This document shows positions 24,955 to 34,583 of a DNA stretch of 64,000 nt, one piece after another. The notes beneath the pieces were generated by a model. The model was not told where the DNA came from. It made no database searches and saw only the letters and a program-made list of their open reading frames with translations. Source of the DNA: UBA7330 sp043554545 (GTDB taxonomy: Bacteria; Bacteroidota; Bacteroidia; Cytophagales; Cyclobacteriaceae). Location of the stretch: NCBI GenBank assembly GCA_043554545.1, contig CP121337.1, positions 3,534,001 to 3,598,000 on the forward strand. The letters are read 5' to 3'. How positions within the stretch are numbered: position 1 is the stretch's first letter; the number at the start of each line of letters is the position of its first letter. The position numbers were made by a program, and so were the translations under genes.

Positions 24955-27486
24955 TTAATCACTGCGACTCAAAACCTGTTTGATAGCATAAGGAAGTGTA
25001 TCATTGGATTCCTGAAATACGCTTTTTCCATCGATTACTTCCAAGAGTTTTGCGCTCCCGGTATCCAAATTCCTAAATTTATTACTCGTTGTTTTGAGGC
25101 TTCCCTGAGAACTAAAAGCCACTGAATCTCCCATATCGTTTACATATATTGCTGCGGGACGATTTGTATTTAATTCGGCAGAGATCTCCCAGTTACCCAC
25201 CTTAAATACTCCTTCTGATTCATCAATAGTTTTATAAATACCGTCAGGCTGGATCTGGAAGATGGCCAGAAATCTCATCTTATTAGTTTTTTGACTGGTA
25301 ACAGCCGTAAAGTGCCATTGGTTTTCAAAATTAATTGTATCACCTTCCTCGTCAATTTTATTGGTCCAATTATCAACAGGCACAGAAAACTGATCAGTGA
25401 CCTCAAAATCTACTTTGGCAGATGAGTAAATGGAAACCTTTGCTTTGGTTGCTGAGTTTTCAGCGAAAATGGTATTCATATCAATTTTAAAGCCCTGATC
25501 ATTATGTAGTAACCAACTCCATTCTACTTCATGATCTGCTTCTAACTCATCATATATGACAATGATCCCGGGTCGAATCATCAAATAATGCCTCCTGAAC
25601 AACTCCAATCCTACTTCTGTCTTTTCTTGTTTTATTCCGGAATATGCATGTGACGCATCTCCAACCGCATAGGAAATTTGTTTACCATGAAGAAACCTGG
25701 GCAACCAGCCATACGCTGCTTCATCAAAAGGTTGACCTTTTCCATCAATCAATACCCCGTTATGACCTTGTGTATGTTTATACCACCCCATAAAGTGAGG
25801 ATCACCCATTGCCGGGCGGTAACCCGTATTGTAGAATAAACGCTCACCTCCATATGCGATATTGAAAGTGTTTTGGTCAGCATGCGTGTGAGCCAACGAT
25901 GCAAATGGACTACTCCTAATTGAAAACATCAAATCATTTTGAGGGTCTTGTAATGCTGTATGCATATAAGCCACACCAACGTCAGGGAAAGAAGCTGCCT
26001 GAGGCAAGTTGAATTCCTTAATAGGTTCAGGCAAAGAATTTTGATAGGCTCTTTGTATCCTAAACCATCTGAATTCATCATCTTCCTCAATACCCAGACC
26101 TAAACCTGCAGATACCTGGCTAGCATACCAGGAAGCATAAGGATCGTTAAATTTCCGTGCAGCAGCGTCTGCATAGCCAGCATAATTGATGGTTGGCTCA
26201 GGATGTTTATTTCCATCGTTACAAAAGCCATCAGCTATTGATTTGGGTGGGAATGCATAAATCATCCACCGGGGATTATTCCTATACCATGAAGACCACA
26301 TGAAATCAATCCCGGACAGTTCCTCCAGCGTAGTGTTAATTTCATACATCGTCAGGGTATTCATTCTGAAATACCCCGTGCCATTAAACCATGCACCATC
26401 TCCTTCAGCCATCTTTGGAGATTGGGCGATCCATAGCTCGTAAATAAATTCAAGCCATAACTCCGCTTCAGGAACCTCCCCTTTCAAAGCAAGTGATGTA
26501 GAGAACATGCGATGAAGAATATGCTGCCACACGTGCATCGAAGAAGATCGACTTTCTACCTGACTTATCCAAAGCTGATAAAACTGATCTGCCCTGGTAG
26601 CCGCTTGTTTGATAATGCTCTTTCTTTCATGATCGGTTAATAGCTCCCAAAAAGTATCAGCACCAATAGCTAAACTCGTCATAATACCCGAATCACCAAA
26701 ATTGTTGGTGTGTGAAGGCCCTTTTGGATCCCATCCAGCTACCTCAAGCATCCAATCTTTAGCCGTTTCAAAATATTTCCGATCACCTGTTAACTGATAG
26801 GCTTGTGAAAGCACATCCAACACCCGGTTAATATGCCAACCGGCCCATTTGCTTGCCAGACTTGCGATCTTCTTATTTTCAAAATCATTTTTCCCTTCAT
26901 AGGTAGGAAGTGCAGACGACTCTTTAGGCGGTAAATTTCCAAGATAACCATCTGCCTCGTCGATAATCATCTTAGTCTCTTTATATTGACTTGCCCTTTC
27001 ACGAAAAGCATTAATATCAGCTTTTCTCGCCAATACTCTGGGGTGAGTTGTGGGTATTTTGGCTAATAGTGATTGAATACTTGGGGTGACAAAATGTGGC
27101 GTGGACTCAGTTATCAGAAAGGAGTCCAACTCATTCCAGCTACCGTTATTGACCTTGTATTGCCAAAACCATTTACCCTCTTCAAGCGCTCTGTGAACAT
27201 TATAAAGCGCAAATGGAATATCATCAATCTGGATCAGATTTTCATTAAACTCCCTGGAAGTAGAGATCCTGATCGCATAAACTCCATGCTTTGTGGAGGG
27301 CCATTGGAAACTTGGAGAATTGATACTTGACTCCAGCCCGAAAGATGGTGTAGTCCACCTTCTGATCTTTGGATATATAACCTCAGTATCTAGCGTGATC
27401 AGTCCTTCAGACTCTTTTGGTTTGATATCTGCAGTACAGCTAAAAAGCAGGACTAAAACTGAAAGCGAAAAAATATTTTTTACCAA
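24955..27486 (-). CDS. Heparinase II/III-family polysaccharide lyase-like lipoprotein (DUF4962)
   Basis: 843 residues from the TTG at 27486, which gives a compact lipoprotein signal MVKNIFSLSVLVLLFSC (Cys17). An earlier TTG at 27528 adds 14 residues and is possible. An N-terminal DUF4962-type region and an (alpha/alpha)-toroid are followed by the heparinase II/III beta domain. HTHADQN at 533-539 is the metal- and substrate-site signature, with a Tyr in NTGYR shortly after. Such enzymes cleave uronic-acid glycans (heparin, alginate, ulvan-type) by beta-elimination. It is encoded between the first Gfo/Idh gene and the SGNH hydrolase. The family is firm; substrate is unknown. No GH88/GH105 unsaturated uronidase is in the window to finish its products. 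Confidence 0.82.
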   Translation of the reverse strand: MVKNIFSLSVLVLLFSCTADIKPKESEGLITLDTEVIYPKIRRWTTPSFGLESSINSPSFQWPSTKHGVYAIRISTSREFNENLIQIDDIPFALYNVHRALEEGKWFWQYKVNNGSWNELDSFLITESTPHFVTPSIQSLLAKIPTTHPRVLARKADINAFRERASQYKETKMIIDEADGYLGNLPPKESSALPTYEGKNDFENKKIASLASKWAGWHINRVLDVLSQAYQLTGDRKYFETAKDWMLEVAGWDPKGPSHTNNFGDSGIMTSLAIGADTFWELLTDHERKSIIKQAATRADQFYQLWISQVESRSSSMHVWQHILHRMFSTSLALKGEVPEAELWLEFIYELWIAQSPKMAEGDGAWFNGTGYFRMNTLTMYEINTTLEELSGIDFMWSSWYRNNPRWMIYAFPPKSIADGFCNDGNKHPEPTINYAGYADAAARKFNDPYASWYASQVSAGLGLGIEEDDEFRWFRIQRAYQNSLPEPIKEFNLPQAASFPDVGVAYMHTALQDPQNDLMFSIRSSPFASLAHTHADQNTFNIAYGGERLFYNTGYRPAMGDPHFMGWYKHTQGHNGVLIDGKGQPFDEAAYGWLPRFLHGKQISYAVGDASHAYSGIKQEKTEVGLELFRRHYLMIRPGIIVIYDELEADHEVEWSWLLHNDQGFKIDMNTIFAENSATKAKVSIYSSAKVDFEVTDQFSVPVDNWTNKIDEEGDTINFENQWHFTAVTSQKTNKMRFLAIFQIQPDGIYKTIDESEGVFKVGNWEISAELNTNRPAAIYVNDMGDSVAFSSQGSLKTTSNKFRNLDTGSAKLLEVIDGKSVFQESNDTLPYAIKQVLSRSD

Positions 27487-27549
27487 TTCACAATCAGTTT
27501 TAGTGCCACAAGGCTTTATTGATATCAAATACTGATAGGAAAATATCCC

Positions 27550-28929
27550 CTACGCTTTCCAGAGGTTTTCTCCATAAGCCCATCCTTCACGCATTGGCTC
27601 CTTGATGTAGGCATCCAATTCTGGATGATTGGTAGCTTTCATGGTTTTGGCATCATATTCAATGCGGGTATTGAAACGTTGTGCCAGGACCCCAACCAAA
27701 GCCATTTCTACCAATTTCGTCGCATAATCAAAATTTGATCCCGGTAAGGTTTCATTTTTGATGGAGTCAATCCATTCCTGTTGCGGGTTTTCTTCATGCA
27801 CCCTGGGAATTGATTGTTTTGGTAGGTTTGGTTGGAAAGCCCTCCAGTCTTCGTAAGGCATCACTAACTTTGGATCATTGGGGCGCGCACCTGTCATCAG
27901 GCTTTGCTTATCCCCAACCATAATCATTCCACTATTTGGTAATTTATCCAATTTCCATTCCGGACGAAGCTCAGGCTTAATTCCTCCTTCATACCATCGC
28001 ATAGTCACAGGACTTTTATTGCCCCTCGTTGGGAAATCCCATCGAATAATAGAACTATCAGGTGTGAAACCAGTATCCAATACCATACTTTTACGTTCCG
28101 CCTCAACCACATCTGGCATCCCCAAATCCAATGCCCAGAAAGGCGCATCCAGGGTATGACAGCACCAGTCCCCCAACTCTCCATTCCCAAAGTCAAACCA
28201 GCTTCTCCAGGTTTTAGGTGCATAAACTCCATTATAAGGTCGCATCCTTGCAGGTCCTACCCATAGGTCCCAATCAAAGTAGTCAGGAACGGGTTGCTCT
28301 TTCGGCGGCCAGCTTTCCGGTTTATTGAAATATTTATTCGGACCAAATGTCGGGCCATCGAACCAGGCAATCACTTCAGTCACATTACCAAGAATACCTG
28401 CTTCATACCATTCCTTTACCTGACGTATCCCATTAGTCGTGTGACCCTGATTAGCCATTTGAGTTACCACATTATAATTTTTTGCGGCTTTTTGAAGCGT
28501 ACGCAATTGCCAGATATTATGAGCTAATGGTTTTTCGCAGATTACATGCTTCCCTAATTCCATTGCAGCCATAGCTGCAGGAAAATGGGTGTGATCCGGA
28601 GTACAGATCATCACTGCATCAATTTGCTTATGCATTTCGTCAAACATGACTCTGAAGTCCCTATAACGCTTTGCCTTGGGCATCATCTTATATCCTTCCG
28701 CTGCCCGATTATCATCTACGTCACAGACTGCCACCACATTTTCATTCCACTTTTCATTTTTCTGGTCATAAAGTCTCATCCAGTTGGCTTGTCCTCTACC
28801 ACCAACACCGATTACGGCTATATTAAGTTTTTTGGACGGTGCATTGCTCATCAAACCAGGTATGATAAATGCACCAGCAGTAACTGCGGATGCGTTCTTA
28901 ATAAAATTGCGTCTAGTAGGTTTCATCAT
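27550..28929 (-). CDS. Gfo/Idh/MocA family oxidoreductase, Tat-exported (first copy)
   Basis: 459 residues from the double ATG at 28929/28926. An upstream in-frame start is rejected because it would bury the Tat signal RRNFIK (6-11). The Rossmann motif is GVGGRG at 41-46, and the catalytic-site signature EKPLAH carries the conserved Lys. These enzymes use tightly bound NAD(P) to oxidise, epimerise or even hydrolyse sugars, as in GH109-type members. Tat export of the folded, cofactor-loaded protein makes periplasmic activity plausible. It alternates with the lyase-like genes, which suggests joint work on the same oligosaccharide. The reaction is not predictable from sequence alone. Confidence 0.88.
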   Translation of the reverse strand: MMKPTRRNFIKNASAVTAGAFIIPGLMSNAPSKKLNIAVIGVGGRGQANWMRLYDQKNEKWNENVVAVCDVDDNRAAEGYKMMPKAKRYRDFRVMFDEMHKQIDAVMICTPDHTHFPAAMAAMELGKHVICEKPLAHNIWQLRTLQKAAKNYNVVTQMANQGHTTNGIRQVKEWYEAGILGNVTEVIAWFDGPTFGPNKYFNKPESWPPKEQPVPDYFDWDLWVGPARMRPYNGVYAPKTWRSWFDFGNGELGDWCCHTLDAPFWALDLGMPDVVEAERKSMVLDTGFTPDSSIIRWDFPTRGNKSPVTMRWYEGGIKPELRPEWKLDKLPNSGMIMVGDKQSLMTGARPNDPKLVMPYEDWRAFQPNLPKQSIPRVHEENPQQEWIDSIKNETLPGSNFDYATKLVEMALVGVLAQRFNTRIEYDAKTMKATNHPELDAYIKEPMREGWAYGENLWKA

Positions 28930-28943
28930 TGGGTTATTAGTTG

Positions 28944-28960
28944 TTTGCACTCGGTGCAAA
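28944..28960 (-). promoter_or_regulatory. 7-bp perfect inverted repeat before the first Gfo/Idh gene
   Basis: TTTGCAC / GTGCAAA with a 3-base centre lies 15 bases upstream of the double ATG and 36 bases after the stop of the preceding gene. Compact symmetric dyads of this type are often operator sites. A leader hairpin is the alternative. There is no T-run, so it is not a terminator. Confidence 0.3.
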
Positions 28961-28995
28961 ATGAATTAAAAACTTGGAATCGAAATTTAACGAAA

Positions 28996-30729
28996 TTATT
29001 CCAAAGTAAAATTAAATTCACATGGTGCATAATTGGTATAATACAGACAATCTGCATTGAGCTTGGGCAGTGCACCGCGTAACTGCGTCCATTTATGCGC
29101 AACAACACCTGGTCCAACAGTAATGGTATCCTCCCCTTGTTTAAAGGTTGTATAAGTGTCATTATTACCTAAGTAAGCATTTTCAATTCCTGGCAATGGA
29201 GTCGCATTGGTAAGTATTCCGCCGGATCTAAATCCAAATTCCAATGCAACAGGTAAATTCTTAGGTCCATCAACTACCACTTTCACACTTAATTTTCCTT
29301 TTTCCTCCGTCACAGTAATCGTGGTATTGAGCACCTGAACTTCTGACTGTTCCCTTTCAGATCTGGATACCTGACCCCATGCCTCACCTTCAACTGGAAT
29401 TTTTTCTTTGGGAAGTGGCTGATAATATGGACCGTAAATGGTAGCGGAAAGCTTATAAGTATGGTCATTTACTTTTTCCATCTTCTGACTCTCAAACTGT
29501 CCCTTGCCAAAGAATGCTGAGGAAAGTCGAACTGCTTCTAAAGCTGCATCTCCTTTGAAAAATGTTAAAAAGGTAGTGTTACCTGTTATTATTGACATAT
29601 CTGCCTCGCCTCTTCTAATCCTAACCATGTCTGAATAACTAAAATATTTGTGATAGTCAGTTGGTATTGGTGTAGCATCAGGCAAAGGTTCTAATAAAGA
29701 AGGATCCGTTAAAAAATAGGGCAAGAGGTAAGCTAATTGATTTACCGGGACGGTCTCCTCAATGTATTTAACCATCCCTGCATATCGGCTGTCCTTGTCA
29801 AGCAAAGCCATGTAGTTGTAGGCTAAGTAATATTTTGACATATCACTCTGAATATATTTATCCTGCCTTTTAGAGGATTCTGTAGCGATCTCCCCTGTTG
29901 ACCGCACAAAGTAGAATGTCATATCCAGGTTTTTGCGAACGACCTCATAGAGCTGCTTATGTCCCATCTTTTGGGCCATAATAATTAGACTCCTATTTGT
30001 TATAGGTGTATAAACAGATGTGCTCCTTTCATGGTACTGCCCGTCCGGATCTATGTCGATCTTCTCTGCCAGCCATTGATCGACACGTCTTTTATATGCT
30101 GGGTTAGGGAAAAATGAATCCAGCCAGGCAAGTGCTCCGCAAACTACCCATCGATGATTCGGTGTGTGGATCCCACCAACGGATAAAGCTTTGCCAGCAT
30201 TGAGTAGGTATTTTTTTATTGATGCCGGAAAATCACCATATTCCAGGTGATCATTTTGTAGCATCATTAAGTAAGCAAATGCCAGTGGATAAATGGTAAA
30301 TCCCAGATCTGGCGTGGAATGGAAATTAGTTGATAATAAATCGATTGTACCGTCTTCATGTTGAAGGTTTACCAGTCCCTCTGCAGCTATGGTCATGCGA
30401 TGAAGAATATCCTTTGACTGGTGGTATTTTGAATCCGGTGAAACATAAGCACTCATCAGGTACTGAATAAGCGCTGAGGTACCATTTGGAGATACTACAC
30501 TATCATTGCTGAATACAGCGCCGAAATAGGTGGTGCCAGGGGTTGTCCATTGCTTGCTAATTACATCCGGTACTCGTTCATCATTTATTCGAACCAGTTC
30601 AGCCAGAAGTTCTTGTTTGTTAAGAGGAGATTCCGATTTTGAGGTATTGGCAAAGAGGTCAGAAATCAGCAAAATGGAAAAAACAATCAGAAAATACGGT
30701 CTTAAGTAAAATTTCACTTTGAATTTCAT
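28996..30729 (-). CDS. Exported (alpha/alpha)-toroid protein, candidate polysaccharide lyase of unassigned family
   Basis: 577 residues. Start ATG at 30729 is chosen over one 6 codons upstream because AGAAGGA, a good Shine-Dalgarno for this genome, lies just before it and because it gives a clean Sec signal (MKFKVKFYLRPYFLIV). The first two thirds look like a helical toroid (NHRWVVCGALAWL, HERSTSVYTPITNRSL). The last third is a beta sandwich (TVTEEKGKLSVKVVV, PVALEFGFRSGG). This is the layout of chondroitin, alginate and heparin lyases. Asn/His (NHRW) and His/Tyr (HERSTSVY) are candidate catalytic residues. It lies between the two Gfo/Idh genes. I could not place it in a named PL family. Confidence 0.65.
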   Translation of the reverse strand: MKFKVKFYLRPYFLIVFSILLISDLFANTSKSESPLNKQELLAELVRINDERVPDVISKQWTTPGTTYFGAVFSNDSVVSPNGTSALIQYLMSAYVSPDSKYHQSKDILHRMTIAAEGLVNLQHEDGTIDLLSTNFHSTPDLGFTIYPLAFAYLMMLQNDHLEYGDFPASIKKYLLNAGKALSVGGIHTPNHRWVVCGALAWLDSFFPNPAYKRRVDQWLAEKIDIDPDGQYHERSTSVYTPITNRSLIIMAQKMGHKQLYEVVRKNLDMTFYFVRSTGEIATESSKRQDKYIQSDMSKYYLAYNYMALLDKDSRYAGMVKYIEETVPVNQLAYLLPYFLTDPSLLEPLPDATPIPTDYHKYFSYSDMVRIRRGEADMSIITGNTTFLTFFKGDAALEAVRLSSAFFGKGQFESQKMEKVNDHTYKLSATIYGPYYQPLPKEKIPVEGEAWGQVSRSEREQSEVQVLNTTITVTEEKGKLSVKVVVDGPKNLPVALEFGFRSGGILTNATPLPGIENAYLGNNDTYTTFKQGEDTITVGPGVVAHKWTQLRGALPKLNADCLYYTNYAPCEFNFTLE

Positions 30730-30775
30730 TTCGATTCCTTCTCCCATTAGGCTGAATTATTAAATGATAACTGGA

Positions 30776-32185
30776 TTAAAGCGTATAATACTCCTCCCAT
30801 CCTTTTCTTGGCGCCTCCCCATAGAGCAGTGCGTTAGCCAATGCATTGTTAGTTATCTGTTTGGTCTCGCGATCAAAAACAATTTTAGTATTTAGCCTTT
30901 GGGCCATCACACCCAAAGTAAATACTTGACTTAGTGGTCCAGCTACATCAAACGATGATCGACATTTTTCCTCACCTTTACAGGCTTTCAGGAAATTCTC
31001 CGCATGGTTGGAGGGGCTTTTTTGAACCTCAGGTAGTTTTGATTTCATATCTCTGGCTTTGTCTACAGGAATAATATCCAGGGTACTACCATGACTTCCT
31101 CCCTTAAAAGTCAAGTCTTTTCCATAAATGATTTTTCCCGGATTCAGTTTAGCCGGCTGCAAATTACCATTGCTTGGAGGCGGTATATTTGGATCCAATG
31201 CAGAAACCCCATAACCTTTCGGAACTTGTGGAATATTATTCTGTCCGTCATACCAGGTAATTGTCAATGGAGGCATGTCTCCTCTTTTTGGAAACTTAAA
31301 GTCTAATGTAGTTTCCATTGGAAAGAAGAACGAGTTATGACCAACAATCTTCACAGGGTCAATTTCATAAGGAAGTCCCAAGTCTAGAAACTCATGAGCT
31401 GTATCCATGATGTGTGCACCCCAATCTCCAAGAGCTCCCATTCCAAAGTCATACCAGCAACGCCATTGCCCATGGTGATAGGCCTCCATGTTGAATTCAT
31501 GATTATGTGCAGTCATCAACCAGGTATCCCAATCCATTGTTTTTGGCATGGGTTCTCCATTGGGAAAATGAGTTATATTGGTATCCCATCCATGCCAACG
31601 TCTACGTCCATTCATATGGGCGGTAATAGCAGTTACATCTTTAATAATACCGGCTTCTTTCCAGGCTTTAAACTGGAAGTAATTACCTTCCGAATGACCC
31701 TGATTACCCATCTGCGTGGCTACACCATATTTTTCAGCACCTTTGATCATCAATTCAACTTCATTGAATGTTCTGGCCATCGGCTTTTCTACATACACAT
31801 GTTTCCCACTTGCCATCGCTAACATGGTAATCGGAAAGTGAGAAAAATCAGGTGTTCCTGCTGTAATTGCATCAAATTTGTTGCCCATTTGATCAAACAT
31901 CTCTCTGAAATCCTGGAAACGGGGGACATTGGGGAACATATTGATGATTTCCAGGGTATGCTCCGCTCCCATATCTACGTCACATAAGGCAACCACATTG
32001 GCTAATCCGGTATTGTGTAAGGTTTTAATGATACTTGCGCCACGGTGACCTATTCCGCAACAAGCAAGATTTACCTTATCACTTGGAGCTACATGTCCTA
32101 GTGATTTTCCCAGAACTGTTGATGGAACCACAGAAATGCCTGCAAATGCAGCACTACCTTTTTGTATAAAATTTCTTCTTTTCAT
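30776..32185 (-). CDS. Gfo/Idh/MocA family oxidoreductase, Tat-exported (second copy)
   Basis: 469 residues with a very N-terminal Tat signal (MKRRNFIQKG, then AAFAG). The Rossmann motif is GIGHRG at 44-49, and EKPMAR is the active-site Lys segment. It resembles the first copy in length and architecture, but the two are clearly distinct paralogs (CCGIGHRG versus VIGVGGRG). It is probably a periplasmic NAD(P)-dependent sugar oxidoreductase or a cofactor-assisted glycosidase. GH92 ends 25 bases upstream and the unassigned lyase-like gene begins 46 bases downstream, so the genes are co-transcribed. Whether the two copies act in sequence or on different sugars is open. Confidence 0.88.
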   Translation of the reverse strand: MKRRNFIQKGSAAFAGISVVPSTVLGKSLGHVAPSDKVNLACCGIGHRGASIIKTLHNTGLANVVALCDVDMGAEHTLEIINMFPNVPRFQDFREMFDQMGNKFDAITAGTPDFSHFPITMLAMASGKHVYVEKPMARTFNEVELMIKGAEKYGVATQMGNQGHSEGNYFQFKAWKEAGIIKDVTAITAHMNGRRRWHGWDTNITHFPNGEPMPKTMDWDTWLMTAHNHEFNMEAYHHGQWRCWYDFGMGALGDWGAHIMDTAHEFLDLGLPYEIDPVKIVGHNSFFFPMETTLDFKFPKRGDMPPLTITWYDGQNNIPQVPKGYGVSALDPNIPPPSNGNLQPAKLNPGKIIYGKDLTFKGGSHGSTLDIIPVDKARDMKSKLPEVQKSPSNHAENFLKACKGEEKCRSSFDVAGPLSQVFTLGVMAQRLNTKIVFDRETKQITNNALANALLYGEAPRKGWEEYYTL

Positions 32186-32210
32186 TCTTAAAAATAATTA
32201 TTAATGTCAT

Positions 32211-34583
32211 TTATTGAACGCCCCAATCTTTATTGGGATCTTCACCCATGTCCAGAACTAATTTACCACCATTAACTAGCTCCTCGTGGTAAAACCAAGG
32301 TTTGGTTAATGGTTGACCGTTAAGACTGGCACCGTGAATATAAACGTTTCGTTCACTATTATTATTTGTTTGAATCACAAATTGATCTCCACTGTAATAA
32401 TCATTATTGAGGTTTATCGTGATTTTGTCAAATATTGGGCTGGCTATTTCGTAGGTGGGTTTTTCTGCTGTCCCTCCATTCATAGAAAATAGCCCAATTT
32501 TCATGAGCACCGCCAAAGACCCCATAAGTCCTTGATCTTCATCGCCACTATAACCATGTTGAGGCGAAATTCCACTGTAAACACTGTCGGCTACCATCCG
32601 GCTCCAATATTGGGTCAGCCATGGCGCACCAGCATAATTAAACTCAAAGGCAGTCTCCATAGAGGGCTGGTTTCCATAATTGATAGGAATCCTTCTACCT
32701 TTTTCCTGAAGTTCTTTATCATGTGACTTCGAAGAAACAAAACCTTTTTCTTGTGCCTGTTCAAAAGAACGATTTAGTTTTTTTACAAATACATCATTTC
32801 CTCCCATTAAGCCAGCTAATCCTGGGATATCATGAGGTACCCACCAGGTGTATTGGGCAGCATTTCCTTCCACCCATCCGTTATCGTATTTCAATATATC
32901 AAACGGTTCGACCCAGGCTCCATCGAGATCTTTCACCCACATCCATCCTTTTTCAGGGTACCAGATATTCTGATAGTTCTTGGAACGGTTCATGAAATAT
33001 TCAAAATCATCCTGCTTACCCAAAGATTTTGCCAATTGTGCCAGGGTCCAGTCCTGATAGGAATTTTCTAAAGTCTGAGCTGATCCATCCTGATGAAAAC
33101 CAGTTTGTCTGCCCGGCAATGGGTGAGGGATATATCCCCTGTCTATGTAGTATTCAAGGCCTCCGCCTGTTAATGTCCGGTGTTCATAACCTGCTTTACT
33201 CATCATTCCGCCAGGCATGTGGTTCTTTTTGAGCCCCTCATATGCCAGGTTGATATCAAACCCTCTTATCCCTTTCATATAAGCACTTACAATAAACGGT
33301 GTGGATGAAGCTCCTGTCATTACATAGGTGTAATTACCACCAGAAGGACCTCTGGGAATCAACCCACCATCCTGGTACATCAATAACATGGAGTTGACAA
33401 ACTCTTCCACGATTTCCGGGTAAACCAGATGCCAAAGTGTATTGAGTGTCCATTGTGCTCCCCAAAAACTGTCGGAGTTATAATGGTTGAATTTTGGCTT
33501 TCCATTCTCATCCAATGGGATTTGTCCAGTCTTCTTTGTACCTGAAGTATAGTCTGCATACTGTCCATTAAAATCACTAATCGTTCTACGTCCCTGAAGG
33601 GCATGCCATAAATCTGTATAAAATCTTCGTTGTGCCGTCTCAGAGGCACCTTCAACCTCAATTCTACTCAACATCTGATTCCACTGATCCGCTGATTCTG
33701 CAACCACCCTGTCAAAATCCCAATGAGGCAATTCTGATTCAAGGTTTATTCGTGCCTGCTCAATACTGACATAAGAAATGGCCACTTTCATCAGCCTTAC
33801 ATCCTCTGCCCCGGACTTAAAATTGATATAACCACCAATCCTGGAACCTTTTAACTCATCAATTTTACCAATCAATTTACCTTTCTCCCATCCCTGTAGC
33901 TGATCAAATGGCTGATCAAATTGTGCAACAAAATATACCCATGCCTGAGTTGGCCGACGTCGGGTAGCCCCCATAACTGCGTAACCTTCAATCTCCGTAT
34001 CACTTACTTTTTTGATGTAAGCACTATCCGTATCACAAGGCCCCAGAAAAGTAGAGAAATCAAATAAAATATTAGCTTTATTAGCTTTTGGGAATGTGTA
34101 CCGATGAAAACCCACTCGGGTTGTAGAAGTCAATTCAGCATTGATTCCATAATCTTTGAGCATAATTTGATGATATCCTGGTTTAGCTACCTCTTCCTCA
34201 TGAGAGTAACTAGATCCATATTCATTTGATCCCAAATGACCTTTGAATTTTCCCACCGTTGGTAAGACGGGTATTCCAGAAAGCTGCCAGGCATGAATGT
34301 GGCTAAATGCACGTATAGTGTCCTGGTTATATCGATAACCCGAATTCCAGGCTCCACTGGTTACCATGTCCGGACTTAAATTTACCATCCCAAATGGACG
34401 GGTAGCTGAGTTGAAGAAGAACCACCTGGAATTTGCAGCATCTACCATAGGCTCTACCATATCTACTGGAGAAGTGGTGCCTTCCTCTTTAGCTGCTGAA
34501 AGGCTACATGAAAAACAGCTCATCAGCACAATAAACGTGGTGCCAACCAGGAATTCTAGATTAAAATAAGATTGTAAATTCAT
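32211..34583 (-). CDS. GH92 family glycoside hydrolase, divergent
   Basis: 790 residues with a lipoprotein- or Sec-type N-terminus (SCFSCS). The GH92 N-terminal beta domain contains NLSPDM and SHIHAWQLSG. The (alpha/alpha)6 domain contains DSFWGAQWTLNTLWHLVYPE and GYSGDEDQG, which keeps the Asp pair (681, 683) expected near the catalytic base. Family members are Ca2+-dependent inverting alpha-mannosidases. Here the usual NEP/HEP sugar-contact motif reads NQP (Gln639), followed by SMETAFEFNYAG. That suggests a changed sugar specificity. It is the first gene of the long run after a 526-base gap. Alpha-mannosidase activity should not be assumed. Confidence 0.85.
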   Translation of the reverse strand: MNLQSYFNLEFLVGTTFIVLMSCFSCSLSAAKEEGTTSPVDMVEPMVDAANSRWFFFNSATRPFGMVNLSPDMVTSGAWNSGYRYNQDTIRAFSHIHAWQLSGIPVLPTVGKFKGHLGSNEYGSSYSHEEEVAKPGYHQIMLKDYGINAELTSTTRVGFHRYTFPKANKANILFDFSTFLGPCDTDSAYIKKVSDTEIEGYAVMGATRRRPTQAWVYFVAQFDQPFDQLQGWEKGKLIGKIDELKGSRIGGYINFKSGAEDVRLMKVAISYVSIEQARINLESELPHWDFDRVVAESADQWNQMLSRIEVEGASETAQRRFYTDLWHALQGRRTISDFNGQYADYTSGTKKTGQIPLDENGKPKFNHYNSDSFWGAQWTLNTLWHLVYPEIVEEFVNSMLLMYQDGGLIPRGPSGGNYTYVMTGASSTPFIVSAYMKGIRGFDINLAYEGLKKNHMPGGMMSKAGYEHRTLTGGGLEYYIDRGYIPHPLPGRQTGFHQDGSAQTLENSYQDWTLAQLAKSLGKQDDFEYFMNRSKNYQNIWYPEKGWMWVKDLDGAWVEPFDILKYDNGWVEGNAAQYTWWVPHDIPGLAGLMGGNDVFVKKLNRSFEQAQEKGFVSSKSHDKELQEKGRRIPINYGNQPSMETAFEFNYAGAPWLTQYWSRMVADSVYSGISPQHGYSGDEDQGLMGSLAVLMKIGLFSMNGGTAEKPTYEIASPIFDKITINLNNDYYSGDQFVIQTNNNSERNVYIHGASLNGQPLTKPWFYHEELVNGGKLVLDMGEDPNKDWGVQ

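Noticed and set aside
28585..29082. A 165-codon open frame on the + strand across the first Gfo/Idh gene
   Set aside because: It lies antisense to a well-supported oxidoreductase and its neighbour, has no recognisable domain and an amino acid makeup typical of a shadow frame.
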